Source: DASPJL01 sp035628645
Lineage (GTDB): Bacteria; Bacteroidota; Bacteroidia; Cytophagales; Cyclobacteriaceae
DNA length: 64,000 bases
Assembly: GCA_035628645.1 (NCBI GenBank)
Contig: DASPJL010000114.1
Coordinates: 9,311-73,310, forward strand
Direction of reading: 5' to 3'
Translations under genes and position numbers: made by a program
Part shown: positions 35,405 through 45,198 of the stretch, piece after piece
Numbering within the stretch: position 1 is the stretch's first letter
Layout of the letters: each line of letters starts with the position of its first letter
The notes under the pieces: model-generated
Databases searched by the model: none
The model's input: only the letters and a program-made list of their open reading frames with translations
What the model was told of the DNA's origin: nothing

Positions 35405-37381
35405 ATGAGGTATTTCAGGGCTTACTTATTTGTACTATTCTGCCTTTTTTTGGGGGCAAGTAATCCTGCTATTGCTCAAAAAACAAAGTTTAAAAAGGGA
35501 GGTGTTGTAAACCAGAATACTAGAAAAGATTCCCTTCAACAACAAGCGGTTAATCTCCAATTTAAAAACATCAACAAGATTAATTATTATAAGGACCAAT
35601 CAAAGTTTGAGGAAATCAAAAGCCTGGATAAACATCAGCAGTGGGAAGAGCTTTACCCTAAATTAAAAGAATATGTAAGTAACTTCGGTATCAAAAACTT
35701 TAATAAAGATACCTATTGGCTATGGAGACTGGCAAAACTTACAGAGCTTTTCGGGAACATGGAAGAAGCCAAAAGCTTATATAAACTTTCTATTAAACAC
35801 AGCGGCAAAGACCTGGATGTAAAATCTATTGAGCTTTATTATGATTCTCTTTCCAAAAATGAGGTGGATTATTATGTACCTATTGAATACTACTATGAGT
35901 TGGTAGAATTCAGAAGAGATGTGGACACCCTGCGTCCGCCAAGGGGGATATTATTAAATATGGGAGATGTAGTAAATTCAAGGTTTGAAGACTATGGACC
36001 TACCATAGGAAAAGATAAAAACGTCCTCTACTTTACTTCAAAAAGAAATAAAAAAGAAAAGCCTATAGATGATTCGGAAAATGAAGATCTGTTTTACTCT
36101 ATAAATTATGACGGCTACTGGGATATCGCACTACCTGTAAAAGGACTGAACTCGAGGTACAATGAAGGATCAGCATGCCTGACAAAAGATGGTAAGCAAC
36201 TTTATTTCTCCCGCTGCGAATGTGGGGATTGTTTTGGAAACTGTGATATTTTTGTTGCTGAACTTTTGCCTGACAGCACCTGGGGAAATGTTACCAATCT
36301 GGGATTAAATGTAAATAGTAATGCCTGGGACTCGCAACCGTCATTATCTCATACCCAGGACACCTTGTTTTTTGCTTCGGATAGAATGGGTGGATTTGGG
36401 TTATCTGACCTTTATTATTCTGTAAAAACGAAAAAAGGATGGTCGCCTGCAAAAAATATGGGTCCTTCTATAAATACAATACACAATGAGGTAAGCCCTT
36501 TTTACCACCCGGTATATCCTGTCCTTTATTTTAGCTCGAATGGTCAGTTGTTGAATTTTGGAGATTTTGATATTTATAAAACAAAAAAATTAAATGACGG
36601 ATGGGAAGAACCCAAAAATATCGGCCCTTTGGTTAACGGTCCGGGGTTTGAATATTATTTCACCATTGATCCTGAATCGAATTTACTGTTTTATGCGAGA
36701 TCAGAAGGAAATGATAAAAAGAACTTGGACTTATATTCATTTCCTCTTCCGATGGAGGCTCAACCTACAGCCAGCACTAAACTAAGGGGTTCACTAAAAG
36801 ACTCTTTGACGGGCAAACCTTTTGAAGGAATTGTTTCCATCATCGATCTGGACCACGGAGTAGAAGTAGCTCCTAAATTTTTAAGACCGGACGGAAGTTT
36901 CGAATTTGATTTGGTCGACAGGAACAATTATTTAATCATTATTCAGGGAGATGAGTTCTTTAGAATAGAACAGGTGATTTTTTTAAACGGAGATACACAA
37001 TTTGACAGAGAGACCGCACCAATCACCAGTAAACTTAAATTCTCAAGTATTGAATTCGAAGAAAGTAAAGCCAATATCCTTCCTGAAATGAGGGCGGATC
37101 TTAATAAGGTTGTTAATTTTCTTTTAGATAATCCTGAATTTAATCTTAAGATATCGGGTCATACTGATTCAGGTGGAGATCCGGATTCTAACCTCAAATT
37201 ATCACAGAAAAGAGCTGAAGCTATAAAAGACTACCTGGTTTTAGTAGGAGGAATTGATGAAGCACGTGTTGAATCATTAGGCTTCGGGAGCTCCCGGCCA
37301 ATAGTACCGGAAGTTACCGAAGAAGACAAAAAATTAAATCGCAGGGTTGAGTTTGAAATTTCCAGACAGGAAAATCCCTGA
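35405..37381 (+). CDS. OmpA-family envelope protein with TPR, PD40 propeller and CTLD-like parts (PorE-like)
   Basis: 658 residues with a signal peptide (MRYFRAYLFVLFCLFLGASNPAIAQ). Order: TPR-like helices (about 60-145), a WD40-like beta propeller with PD40 repeats (about 190-440; 'FASDRMGGFGLSDLYYS', 'YFSSNGQLLNFGDFDIYKTK'), a carboxypeptidase-regulatory-like domain (about 460-530; 'GKPFEGIVSIIDL', 'LRPDGSFEFDL'), and an OmpA peptidoglycan-binding domain ('LKISGHTDSGGDPDSNLKLS'). This order is that of PorE, which ties the type IX secretion system to the cell wall. PorQ is encoded nearby. Other OmpA/PD40 proteins share the layout, so the assignment is moderate. It abuts hslU tail to tail with no spacing. 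Confidence 0.82.
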   Translation: MRYFRAYLFVLFCLFLGASNPAIAQKTKFKKGGVVNQNTRKDSLQQQAVNLQFKNINKINYYKDQSKFEEIKSLDKHQQWEELYPKLKEYVSNFGIKNFNKDTYWLWRLAKLTELFGNMEEAKSLYKLSIKHSGKDLDVKSIELYYDSLSKNEVDYYVPIEYYYELVEFRRDVDTLRPPRGILLNMGDVVNSRFEDYGPTIGKDKNVLYFTSKRNKKEKPIDDSENEDLFYSINYDGYWDIALPVKGLNSRYNEGSACLTKDGKQLYFSRCECGDCFGNCDIFVAELLPDSTWGNVTNLGLNVNSNAWDSQPSLSHTQDTLFFASDRMGGFGLSDLYYSVKTKKGWSPAKNMGPSINTIHNEVSPFYHPVYPVLYFSSNGQLLNFGDFDIYKTKKLNDGWEEPKNIGPLVNGPGFEYYFTIDPESNLLFYARSEGNDKKNLDLYSFPLPMEAQPTASTKLRGSLKDSLTGKPFEGIVSIIDLDHGVEVAPKFLRPDGSFEFDLVDRNNYLIIIQGDEFFRIEQVIFLNGDTQFDRETAPITSKLKFSSIEFEESKANILPEMRADLNKVVNFLLDNPEFNLKISGHTDSGGDPDSNLKLSQKRAEAIKDYLVLVGGIDEARVESLGFGSSRPIVPEVTEEDKKLNRRVEFEISRQENP

Positions 37382-38761
37382 TTAAAGTATGTAATGACTT
37401 AAGTCTTTGTCTTTAACCAAGTTATTTAACTTATCTTTTACCAATTGCCTGGTAACTAAAAGTTTAGCGCCAGGCAGTATCTTATCAGGAACGTCATATA
37501 AGAACTCGTTCAGCAAATGACTCATCACAGTTTGTAGCCTTCTGGCTCCTATGTTTTCGATTTCACCGTTTATCTGAAATGCTATTGCTGCTATTTCATC
37601 CAGGGCTTCATCCTCAAAGTCCAACTCCACATCTTCCGAACTGAACAAAGCTTCGTATTGCTTTGTTAAAGCGCTTTTTGGTTCTTTTAATATCCTGTAA
37701 AAATCATCTTTTGTTAAGCTATCCAATTCCACCCTGATTGGAAATCTTCCCTGAAGTTCCGGTATTAAATCCGATGGTTTTGACAGATGAAATGCGCCTG
37801 CTGCAATGAAAAGTATATGGTCAGTGTTAATTACGCCATATTTGGTGTTTATCGTGCTTCCTTCCACAATTGGCAGTAAATCTCTTTGTACACCTTCACG
37901 ACTTACATCAGGGCCTCTGCCCGATCCCCCGGAACTTGCAATTTTGTCAATTTCGTCTATAAAAATTATCCCCGTATCTTCCGCCTTTCTGATTGCCAGG
38001 TCCTTTACTTCATCCATATCAATTAGTCTGGATGCTTCCTCCTCTAAGAGAATTTTCCTCGCTTCCGCAATTGTTACTTTTCTTTTCTTGGTTCTTTTAG
38101 GAAGCATATTGCTGATCATTTCCTGAATATTCATCATTGACATTTCATCAATCCCTCCAGGACCAATAACTCCCACTCCCGAACCAGGATTTTGCGCTAC
38201 ATTTATTTCAATTTTTCTATCCTCCAACTCGCCATTTCTAATTTTTTCCCTGAAACGTTCCCTCGTTCTTTCATTTAATTGAAAATCATCATTTGAAGCA
38301 TCATCGCTGCCTAACGCATTGTTGGTTTTTTTAATTGGAGGAATCAGAGCATCAAGTATAATATCTTCTACAATTACAGTAGCCTTTTCAACCACTTCTT
38401 CTTTCTTTTTTGCTTTGACCAGATGAACAGACTGCTCGACCAAGTCCCTTACCATACTTTCCACGTCTCTTCCCACATAACCTACTTCAGTAAATTTGGA
38501 GGCTTCTACTTTTGTAAAAGGCGCATCAGCAATTTTTGCAAGCCTTCTGGCGATTTCCGTTTTTCCTACTCCGGTCGCGCCGATCATCAAGATATTGTTG
38601 GGAACTATCTCTCTTTGAATGTCTGATTTCACATTCATTCTTCTCCATCTATTTCTTAAAGCAATGGAAACATTCCTTTTCGCTTCCTTCTGACCTATGA
38701 TATATTTATCCAGTTCTTCTACTATCTGTCTCGGAGTAAGATATTTATTCTTATCTATCAT
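37382..38761 (-). CDS. hslU: ATP-dependent protease ATPase subunit HslU
   Basis: A 459-residue AAA+ unfoldase that feeds substrates to the HslV peptidase. Walker A is 'MIGATGVGKTEIARRLAKI', Walker B 'DTGIIFIDEIDKIA', with the I-domain insertion between them (about 110-240). The C-terminal segment 'NLVKDKDLSHYIL' is the hydrophobic tail that docks into HslV. No hslV gene is beside it. It lies downstream of lon and porQ on the same strand, 48 nt after porQ, so the three may be co-transcribed. Confidence 0.96.
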   Translation of the reverse strand: MIDKNKYLTPRQIVEELDKYIIGQKEAKRNVSIALRNRWRRMNVKSDIQREIVPNNILMIGATGVGKTEIARRLAKIADAPFTKVEASKFTEVGYVGRDVESMVRDLVEQSVHLVKAKKKEEVVEKATVIVEDIILDALIPPIKKTNNALGSDDASNDDFQLNERTRERFREKIRNGELEDRKIEINVAQNPGSGVGVIGPGGIDEMSMMNIQEMISNMLPKRTKKRKVTIAEARKILLEEEASRLIDMDEVKDLAIRKAEDTGIIFIDEIDKIASSGGSGRGPDVSREGVQRDLLPIVEGSTINTKYGVINTDHILFIAAGAFHLSKPSDLIPELQGRFPIRVELDSLTKDDFYRILKEPKSALTKQYEALFSSEDVELDFEDEALDEIAAIAFQINGEIENIGARRLQTVMSHLLNEFLYDVPDKILPGAKLLVTRQLVKDKLNNLVKDKDLSHYIL

Positions 38762-38809
38762 GGTTAAATAAATTAATTAATATGTTTAGCACTATTAGCA
38801 ATCCCTTTG

Positions 38810-39847
38810 CTATTTATTCTTATTAAGAAAATAATTCAAATTGGTAATCAGCGTAAAGCAATTTTGACTACCGGCGGCATTAAAGCCGCCACGACTGTAA
38901 GCAACTTCAAAAGCTTTCACCCGTATCATCATTCCAATGGAGAATCCAGACAAGGCTCCACCCTGGCTAAGTTTCATCTCCTTTCGCCTTTGATGATCAT
39001 AGCCAGCCCTAATATTTATATTTTTGGTCAAAAGAACCTCAGTTCCAATTACGAGATGCCGGAAGATTTGGTCAGTTGTTGAAACTTTTTCTCCATTCAG
39101 CTCTTCTGACACTTTGAATCTATTTAATGAATGAAGGGTCATTGACAGTCGGACCGGCATGTGTTCAGGTTTAAAACTGCCGCCAATTTGCACATCAAAA
39201 GGCATCTTAAAATCGGAGGAATTGGTATAGTTCCTTAAACTAAGTCCCACGTTTTTTATTGTCATCCCAATCTTTAAATCCTTGGAAGGATGTACAAAAA
39301 GGCCGCCAATGTCAAATAAAAGGGCGGATGAAAAATATCCGGCTATATCCGACCCTGCCAATTTTATGCTCCCTCCAAAAGAAAAATTCTCTTTTGTTTG
39401 TGAATTACTTATGACTAAAGCGTAATCCCTTGCACTATACTGCCCGATAGATTCCCCTGAAGGATCAAATCCTTTAAATGTCCCATAATCAAGATAATTA
39501 ATGCTTGCACCCCAACTGCCGAATTTATTAAAATCCTTTGCAAATGAAGTACTTAGATAATTTACTTTTGCGAAATATGGAATATAGTTAAAAGAAATAA
39601 AGTTATCCAATTGTTTATTCAAAACTGCCGGATTACTCAAGAAACCATTCGGATCTCTATCTGCTGATGTGACGTTTTTACCACCTAACCCTACTTGCCG
39701 GGCCGATGGAGGAATATTCAAAAACTCATAAGAATTAGTATAAACATCCTGACTTCTGGCGGAAAAAATAACAATAAAAAAAAAGATTGCTCCTACTCCT
39801 TTTTTAGGAAAATAAATAGAAAAGGAATAAGAGCATCTTTTAAACAC
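38810..39847 (-). CDS. porQ: Type IX secretion system protein PorQ
   Basis: 345 residues, outer-membrane beta-barrel of the PorQ family, one of the T9SS parts that with PorU, PorV and PorZ handles C-terminal signals. The start of the mature chain shows the conserved 'EFLNIPPSARQVGLGGKNVT' and 'DPNGFLSNPAVL'. It begins at a GTG (39847); there is no ATG in the N-terminal part, and a signal-like hydrophobic stretch is at about 18-32. Only 10 nt separate it from lon. Consistent with the T9SS substrate (GH5) in this window. Confidence 0.88.
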   Translation of the reverse strand: MFKRCSYSFSIYFPKKGVGAIFFFIVIFSARSQDVYTNSYEFLNIPPSARQVGLGGKNVTSADRDPNGFLSNPAVLNKQLDNFISFNYIPYFAKVNYLSTSFAKDFNKFGSWGASINYLDYGTFKGFDPSGESIGQYSARDYALVISNSQTKENFSFGGSIKLAGSDIAGYFSSALLFDIGGLFVHPSKDLKIGMTIKNVGLSLRNYTNSSDFKMPFDVQIGGSFKPEHMPVRLSMTLHSLNRFKVSEELNGEKVSTTDQIFRHLVIGTEVLLTKNINIRAGYDHQRRKEMKLSQGGALSGFSIGMMIRVKAFEVAYSRGGFNAAGSQNCFTLITNLNYFLNKNK

Positions 39848-39857
39848 TATAAAAATT

Positions 39858-42359
39858 CTATTGAGGCAACATTGAAGCTGGAATTTTTTCTACTTCGATG
39901 TCAAAATTTAATGGATTTTTTACTTTTTCATCCAAAAGGGCTAAACTGACCACCTGATCTACCGTATCCACATAATGAATCTTTAAGTCTTCAATATAAC
40001 TTGGCTTAATCTCGTCAATGTCCTTTTTATTCTTTCTGCACAAGATTATTTCCTCAATTCCAGATCTTTTTGCCGCAAGGATCTTCTCTTTTATTCCTCC
40101 AACTGGCAGTACCTTTCCTCTTAAAGTAATCTCACCTGTCATAGCGATTTTATTTTTTACCTTTCTCTGTGTATATAAAGAAGCAAGAGAAGTAAACATC
40201 GTTATACCTGCAGAAGGGCCATCTTTGGGAACAGCACCAGCAGGCACGTGGATATGAAGATCAAAGTTGTCAAATACCTTGTAGTTGATGTCGAGCTTAT
40301 CTGCATTTGCCCGCAAATAAGACAGCGCAGCCATAGCAGATTCTTTCATTACGTCTCCTAATTGGCCGGAAAGGGTAAGCTTGCCTCTTCCCCTGCTCAG
40401 ACTCGATTCAATAAACAAAATTTCCCCACCAACGGAAGTCCAGGCAAGGCCAGTAACTACTCCCGGTTGATCATTTGATTGATATTCTTCTTTTTCAAAA
40501 ATTTCGGATCCAAGAATTTTTACAACATCTGCCGCGCCAACTCTTTTCTTATAAGCTTCTTCCAGCGCTATCGACTTGGTGATACTTCGAACCACAGCGC
40601 CTATTTTCCTTTCGAGATTTCGAACTCCGGATTCTCTAGTATAATCTTCAATAATTTTAACTATAGCCTTATCATCAAAAGTAATATCACGGGGCTTAAG
40701 CCCATGTTCTTCCTTTTGCTTTGGTATCAAATGCCGTTTTGCTATTTCTAATTTCTCTTCAAGTGTATAACCGGAAATTTCAATTATTTCCATTCTGTCC
40801 CTCAATGCAGGCTGAATGGTATCCAAAGAATTTGCAGTGGCTATGAATAATACTTTAGACAGGTCATACTCCTGCTCTAAATAATTGTCCATAAAACTAT
40901 TGTTCTGCTCAGGATCCAATACCTCCAATAAAGCAGAAGACGGATCACCTCTGAAATCGGAACCTAACTTATCTATTTCATCCAAAATAAAAACCGGATT
41001 GGAAGTCTTTGCCTTTTTTATGTTTTGAATAATTTTTCCTGGCATAGCACCAACATAAGTTTTTCTGTGGCCTCTTATTTCTGCCTCATCATGCAGGCCA
41101 CCAAGTGACATCCTGACATATTTACGACTTAATGCTTTAGCGATCGATCTGCCTAATGAAGTTTTACCAACACCCGGAGGACCGTAAAGACATAAAATAG
41201 GACCTTTCATGTTGTTCTTAAGCTTAAGAACAGCAAGGTATTCTATAATTCTGTCCTTGACCTTTTCTAATCCAAAATGATCTTTATCCAAAACTTTTTT
41301 GGCCTTATTTAAATCGAAATTATCCTTAGTAAACTCATTCCACGGAAGGTCGACCAATAATTCAGCATAATTCAAGGCAATGGGATACTCGGCGGCTGCC
41401 GGATTCATTCTTTCAATTTTATCCAACTCCTTATTAAAGTGTTTTGCAATAGCCTCACTCCACTTCTTCTTACCACCCTTAGTTCTTAACTCATTAAGCT
41501 CCTGTTCATTGGTCTCGTAACCGAGTTCGTCCTGCAAGACTTTTATTTGCTGTCTTAAATAAAAATCCCTTTGTTGCTGGTCCAAATCAGAATGTACCTT
41601 GCTCTGGATTTCTTGTTTCAGTTCGAGCAACTGAATATCCTTGAGCATGAACTGCAGCAATGCGGTCGCTCTTTTGCTCCCATCATTGGTTTCCAAAAGT
41701 TTTTGTTTTTCCGATACATCTACATTGATGTTGGAGGAAAGAAAATGGGTAAGAAAACCGGGACTTTCAATATTATCAAGGGCGATTTGTGCTTCCTGAG
41801 GAATATCAGGATTTAACTTTAATATCTTAAAAGCGGCATCCTTTAATGATTGAATAAGCGCTTTGGTCTCCTTTTTCTTTTTGTCAGGAACGATTTCGTC
41901 AATTACCTTTACTTTAGCAATTATAAAGGGTTCCTCCTGTAGAATTGTTTCTATCTGAAATCTTCTGCTTCCCTGAATAATAATGGTGGTATTTCCATCT
42001 GGTAGAACAAGCATTTTAATGATTTTGGCTATTGTTCCAACCTTGTAAATATCCTCAGATCCGGGTTCTTCCGTAGAAAAATTTTCCTGAGCAACCACCC
42101 CAATTATTCTGTCTCCTTTGTAAGCCTTCTTTACCAGTTTAATGGATTTAGCCCTTCCCACAGTAATCGGGATCACAACCCCGGGAAATAAAACAGTATT
42201 TTTTAACGGTAAAATCGGAAGTTCTTCAGGCATCCCCTCATTTTGCATGATCTCTTCATCATCAGGAGAAATCAATGGAATAAACTCTCCACTATCTTCA
42301 TCTGTCAGATTTGAAAAATATATATTATTAAATGAATTTCTATTTTGATTATGTTTCAT
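39858..42359 (-). CDS. lon: ATP-dependent protease Lon
   Basis: 833 residues. It has an N-terminal LON substrate-binding domain ('LPILPLKNTVLFPGVVIPIT'), coiled coil, AAA+ domain (Walker A 'LYGPPGVGKTSLGRSIAKAL'; Walker B 'VFILDEIDKLG'), and a serine-lysine protease domain with Ser in 'KDGPSAGITMF' and Lys in 'KEKILAAKRSG'. It degrades misfolded and regulatory proteins. It is first in a leftward group with porQ and hslU. A short acidic N-terminal extension (about 40 residues) precedes the LON domain. Confidence 0.97.
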   Translation of the reverse strand: MKHNQNRNSFNNIYFSNLTDEDSGEFIPLISPDDEEIMQNEGMPEELPILPLKNTVLFPGVVIPITVGRAKSIKLVKKAYKGDRIIGVVAQENFSTEEPGSEDIYKVGTIAKIIKMLVLPDGNTTIIIQGSRRFQIETILQEEPFIIAKVKVIDEIVPDKKKKETKALIQSLKDAAFKILKLNPDIPQEAQIALDNIESPGFLTHFLSSNINVDVSEKQKLLETNDGSKRATALLQFMLKDIQLLELKQEIQSKVHSDLDQQQRDFYLRQQIKVLQDELGYETNEQELNELRTKGGKKKWSEAIAKHFNKELDKIERMNPAAAEYPIALNYAELLVDLPWNEFTKDNFDLNKAKKVLDKDHFGLEKVKDRIIEYLAVLKLKNNMKGPILCLYGPPGVGKTSLGRSIAKALSRKYVRMSLGGLHDEAEIRGHRKTYVGAMPGKIIQNIKKAKTSNPVFILDEIDKLGSDFRGDPSSALLEVLDPEQNNSFMDNYLEQEYDLSKVLFIATANSLDTIQPALRDRMEIIEISGYTLEEKLEIAKRHLIPKQKEEHGLKPRDITFDDKAIVKIIEDYTRESGVRNLERKIGAVVRSITKSIALEEAYKKRVGAADVVKILGSEIFEKEEYQSNDQPGVVTGLAWTSVGGEILFIESSLSRGRGKLTLSGQLGDVMKESAMAALSYLRANADKLDINYKVFDNFDLHIHVPAGAVPKDGPSAGITMFTSLASLYTQRKVKNKIAMTGEITLRGKVLPVGGIKEKILAAKRSGIEEIILCRKNKKDIDEIKPSYIEDLKIHYVDTVDQVVSLALLDEKVKNPLNFDIEVEKIPASMLPQ

Positions 42360-42570
42360 AAAGTCTATGACAAATTGGCAACTAGAATAAATTAAATCAA
42401 CCCTTCGCTTTAATTATACTTAAAAACACAATACCTGTGCCAAATAAAAGTTGAATTATAGATTAAAGTTTTGTATTTAACAAAAAACTTTGCTGTAGAT
42501 ATACGAAGTAATGGACCAAAGAAGATTTATAGTAACAACACGATAAAGTATACAATTCATTTACTTCTAT

Positions 42571-44115
42571 TTATTCTTCAATCTCTCCGAATTCTACAAA
42601 TTCCTCCAAGGTTTCTTTTATTCCTTTATGAACAATTTCACATAAATAATGTGCCACGGCATCAGAAAATCCTGCCACCTTCTTCAACTCCGAATCCCAG
42701 AATGAACCTTCGTCAATAATTTCTTCAACAAATACCCTGCAACTGATTACGGTATTTACATCAGCAGTTTTCCATTTTTCATCAAAGTAAGTGGCCATAG
42801 TGTCCTCAATCAGATAAAATTCTTCGTCTCTGAGTCCAAAATATTTACCGTCTTCTATTTTCTCTGCTTTCATAAATATTAAATAAGCAGCGAAGCCAAG
42901 GGCAATATATCGGGGGACTTCCATATACCTCTTGTAGAAATTTATAATTGTTTTTGAATTCAGGTCGTTCATTTTTGAAGAATAATTGACGACAATTTCC
43001 AAAAGAGATTGGCGGATAAATGGATTATTAAAACGATCAATCAGTTCATTTGCATAAGATTCCGCCGTTTCCCTATTTCCTTCGAGTGCTGCAACTATTT
43101 CATCAAACATAACATTCCTTACAAATTCAGTGAGAAGTGTCTCCTCCATACATTCCCGTACAGTATTCATTCCCGACAAAAATCCCAATCCTGCAAGAAG
43201 TACCTGTGTGCCCTCCAACAACCTTAATTTTCGTTCCCTGAATTCTTTAATGTTTTTTACAATTGCTAAACCCTCATCCGCTCTACAAAATGACAATTTT
43301 TCTTCTATATTTTTATCTCCTTCTATTGCCCACAATCGATAGGATTCGGAAATTATCAAAAGGTTATCCTGAAATCCCAACTCCTGTTCAATTTGCTCCT
43401 TTAATACTTGCTGAGGCACTTCACTCAAACCATCAACTAAAGAATTACAAAAAGTATTCTCATTTTCTAGCCATGCTAAAAAGGAACTGCCCAAATGATT
43501 TTGTTTGGCAAGAACAATAATCTGCTCTTTCAATTTTACCCCATTGTCTATAATAACTTCCGTTGGAATTACAATCATCCCGCTATCATTTGTTCCCTTG
43601 AACATTTTAAACCTTTCAAACAAAAAAGCAGTCAACTTTCCCGAAAAAGATGAGGGAGGGCTTCCCTTTAAATTATCTTCGGATGGTGCAAAATCTATTT
43701 CTCCGGTATTGGAAATGATAACCTTTAGATCAGGATTTTTTGCGCACTCCAGTATTTCGGTCCATTTAAGGGTAGCATTGAGTATCCTGCTAATAGAGGA
43801 ATTTATTATTAGGTCATCAACGGTAATATTGCTTTTAAAGCTTTTTATATTATGAACAAAAAGACACTCCTGAGCGTCGAAATCACTGAGGCGGGAATCT
43901 GATGATTCAACCGCAACGATCCTTCCATTAAAGACGCCCTTTCTATTGGCTTGGTCGATAAAATAATCCGGGATGCTTCTTATCAAAGATCCGGTTCCAA
44001 ACTGAAGCACCCTTTCAGGAAGAGAAAAGATTTTTTCCTCTGGCACTTGAATTTTTTTTAGTGAATTAAAACCACTTTCGTTAAAAAGAGCCGGGGACAA
44101 TCGTTGAAAATGCAT
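42571..44115 (-). CDS. uxaB: Tagaturonate reductase / altronate oxidoreductase-like (mannitol dehydrogenase family)
   Basis: 514 residues of the polyol-specific long-chain dehydrogenase family. The N-terminal NAD-binding motif is 'RVLQFGTGSLIRSIPDYFID', and the middle and C-terminal parts ('FCNSLVDGLSEVP', 'EGTQVLLAGLGFLSGMNTV', 'DRFNNPFIRQSLLEI') fit UxaB, which reduces tagaturonate to altronate in galacturonate breakdown. Related fructuronate reductase (UxuB) or mannitol dehydrogenase cannot be fully excluded. No other hexuronate gene is nearby. Confidence 0.78.
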   Translation of the reverse strand: MHFQRLSPALFNESGFNSLKKIQVPEEKIFSLPERVLQFGTGSLIRSIPDYFIDQANRKGVFNGRIVAVESSDSRLSDFDAQECLFVHNIKSFKSNITVDDLIINSSISRILNATLKWTEILECAKNPDLKVIISNTGEIDFAPSEDNLKGSPPSSFSGKLTAFLFERFKMFKGTNDSGMIVIPTEVIIDNGVKLKEQIIVLAKQNHLGSSFLAWLENENTFCNSLVDGLSEVPQQVLKEQIEQELGFQDNLLIISESYRLWAIEGDKNIEEKLSFCRADEGLAIVKNIKEFRERKLRLLEGTQVLLAGLGFLSGMNTVRECMEETLLTEFVRNVMFDEIVAALEGNRETAESYANELIDRFNNPFIRQSLLEIVVNYSSKMNDLNSKTIINFYKRYMEVPRYIALGFAAYLIFMKAEKIEDGKYFGLRDEEFYLIEDTMATYFDEKWKTADVNTVISCRVFVEEIIDEGSFWDSELKKVAGFSDAVAHYLCEIVHKGIKETLEEFVEFGEIEE

Positions 44116-44389
44116 ACGTGTCAGGGGTTGAAGTTAATAGTATCGAAAAGGAGGACCTTGGTTCATTATCTCTTCACCAGATATTTCAGGCTTAGAAAAT
44201 GAGTAACTATGGTTTGTACGGTTTGAAGAAATTTTTGATGGAAAGAACAGAAGAAAAATATTTTTAAGGCAATAGCAATCTCGTCGAACTTCAATTTGAT
44301 TAGTGACACACTGATCCAAAAAAATTATGGCCACTATTGCAAAGTGAAACCAATTGAGTAGGTTTATGACACTACTTAAATATACAGAT

Positions 44390-44932
44390 ATGGAAGCTAC
44401 TCAATTAGATCATCTGAAATTTCCTATTGGTCCCTTTTTAAAAAAAGAACATTATGCGCCCGAGGAGTTAAGTTCTCTAATAGGTATTGTAGAAGCTGCC
44501 CCTGAAAATTATCGTACAATAATTAAAGGCATTTCTTCTTCCGATTTAACCAAAACTTATCGCGAAGGTAGCTGGAATATCCGGCAATTGATTCACCACG
44601 TGGCTGACATTCAACTGCTTCATTTTTTGAGAATGAAAAAAGCGTTAACAGAGCCTAATTATGTTGAAGTAACACTAATCAATATGGATGGATGGGCGGT
44701 TACTGCCGATGGTCTTACGGCACCAATAGAAGATTCATTGATGATGTTTGAAGGAATTACTAAGAGATATGTCTTCCTTCTTCGGTCGCTCGACGAAAAG
44801 GCCCATGAGATAAAATATTATCATCCGATAAGAAAGTTTACAATCAATCAAGCCCAAGCCATAGGAATGTCAGCATGGCATGTGCGTCATCATCTGGCTC
44901 ATATTAAAATAGCTTTGGGGGAAAAGGTATAA
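44390..44932 (+). CDS. DinB/YfiT-family putative metal-dependent (bacillithiol) transferase
   Basis: About 180 residues, four-helix-bundle fold with the metal-binding histidines in 'QLIHHVADIQ' and 'MSAWHVRHHLAHIKIAL'. This is the YfiT/BstA group: thiol S-transferases that use bacillithiol and divalent metal to detoxify electrophiles. The family N-terminus (LKFPIGPF) follows the ATG at 44390; ATG at 44366 or TTG at 44354 are less likely. It agrees with the presence of ytxJ. Single gene; specific substrate unknown. Confidence 0.82.
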   Translation: MEATQLDHLKFPIGPFLKKEHYAPEELSSLIGIVEAAPENYRTIIKGISSSDLTKTYREGSWNIRQLIHHVADIQLLHFLRMKKALTEPNYVEVTLINMDGWAVTADGLTAPIEDSLMMFEGITKRYVFLLRSLDEKAHEIKYYHPIRKFTINQAQAIGMSAWHVRHHLAHIKIALGEKV

Positions 44933-44986
44933 TTTGTAAGGGATATCGATATTTGAGAAAATTATACTTTTCTAATACTCTTTTGC

Positions 44987-45047
44987 ACCGAGACCGAGGA
45001 GGAACCGAGACAGTACCGTAACAGTACCAAGACAGAACCGATGGGAA
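44987..45047. repeat. 11-bp degenerate tandem repeat
   Basis: Successive 11-mers beginning ACC: ACCGAGGAGGA, ACCGAGACAGT, ACCGTAACAGT, ACCAAGACAGA, ACCGATGGGAA (44993-45047), preceded by a partial ACCGAG. It lies between convergently unrelated genes and is clearly richer in G and C than its surroundings. Confidence 0.75.
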
Positions 45048-45198
45048 ACCTCAATAATTGTTTCTTTTTAACATCCATCAACAGCGAATGAATGTTAAAA
45101 TATCGGTTTCTTTTTTCTCCAAACCATACAGTCTTTTTTCCCAATTAAACTCCATTTAATTATAAAAAAGGCTATTTTCACGTTTCTAACAACATCTT

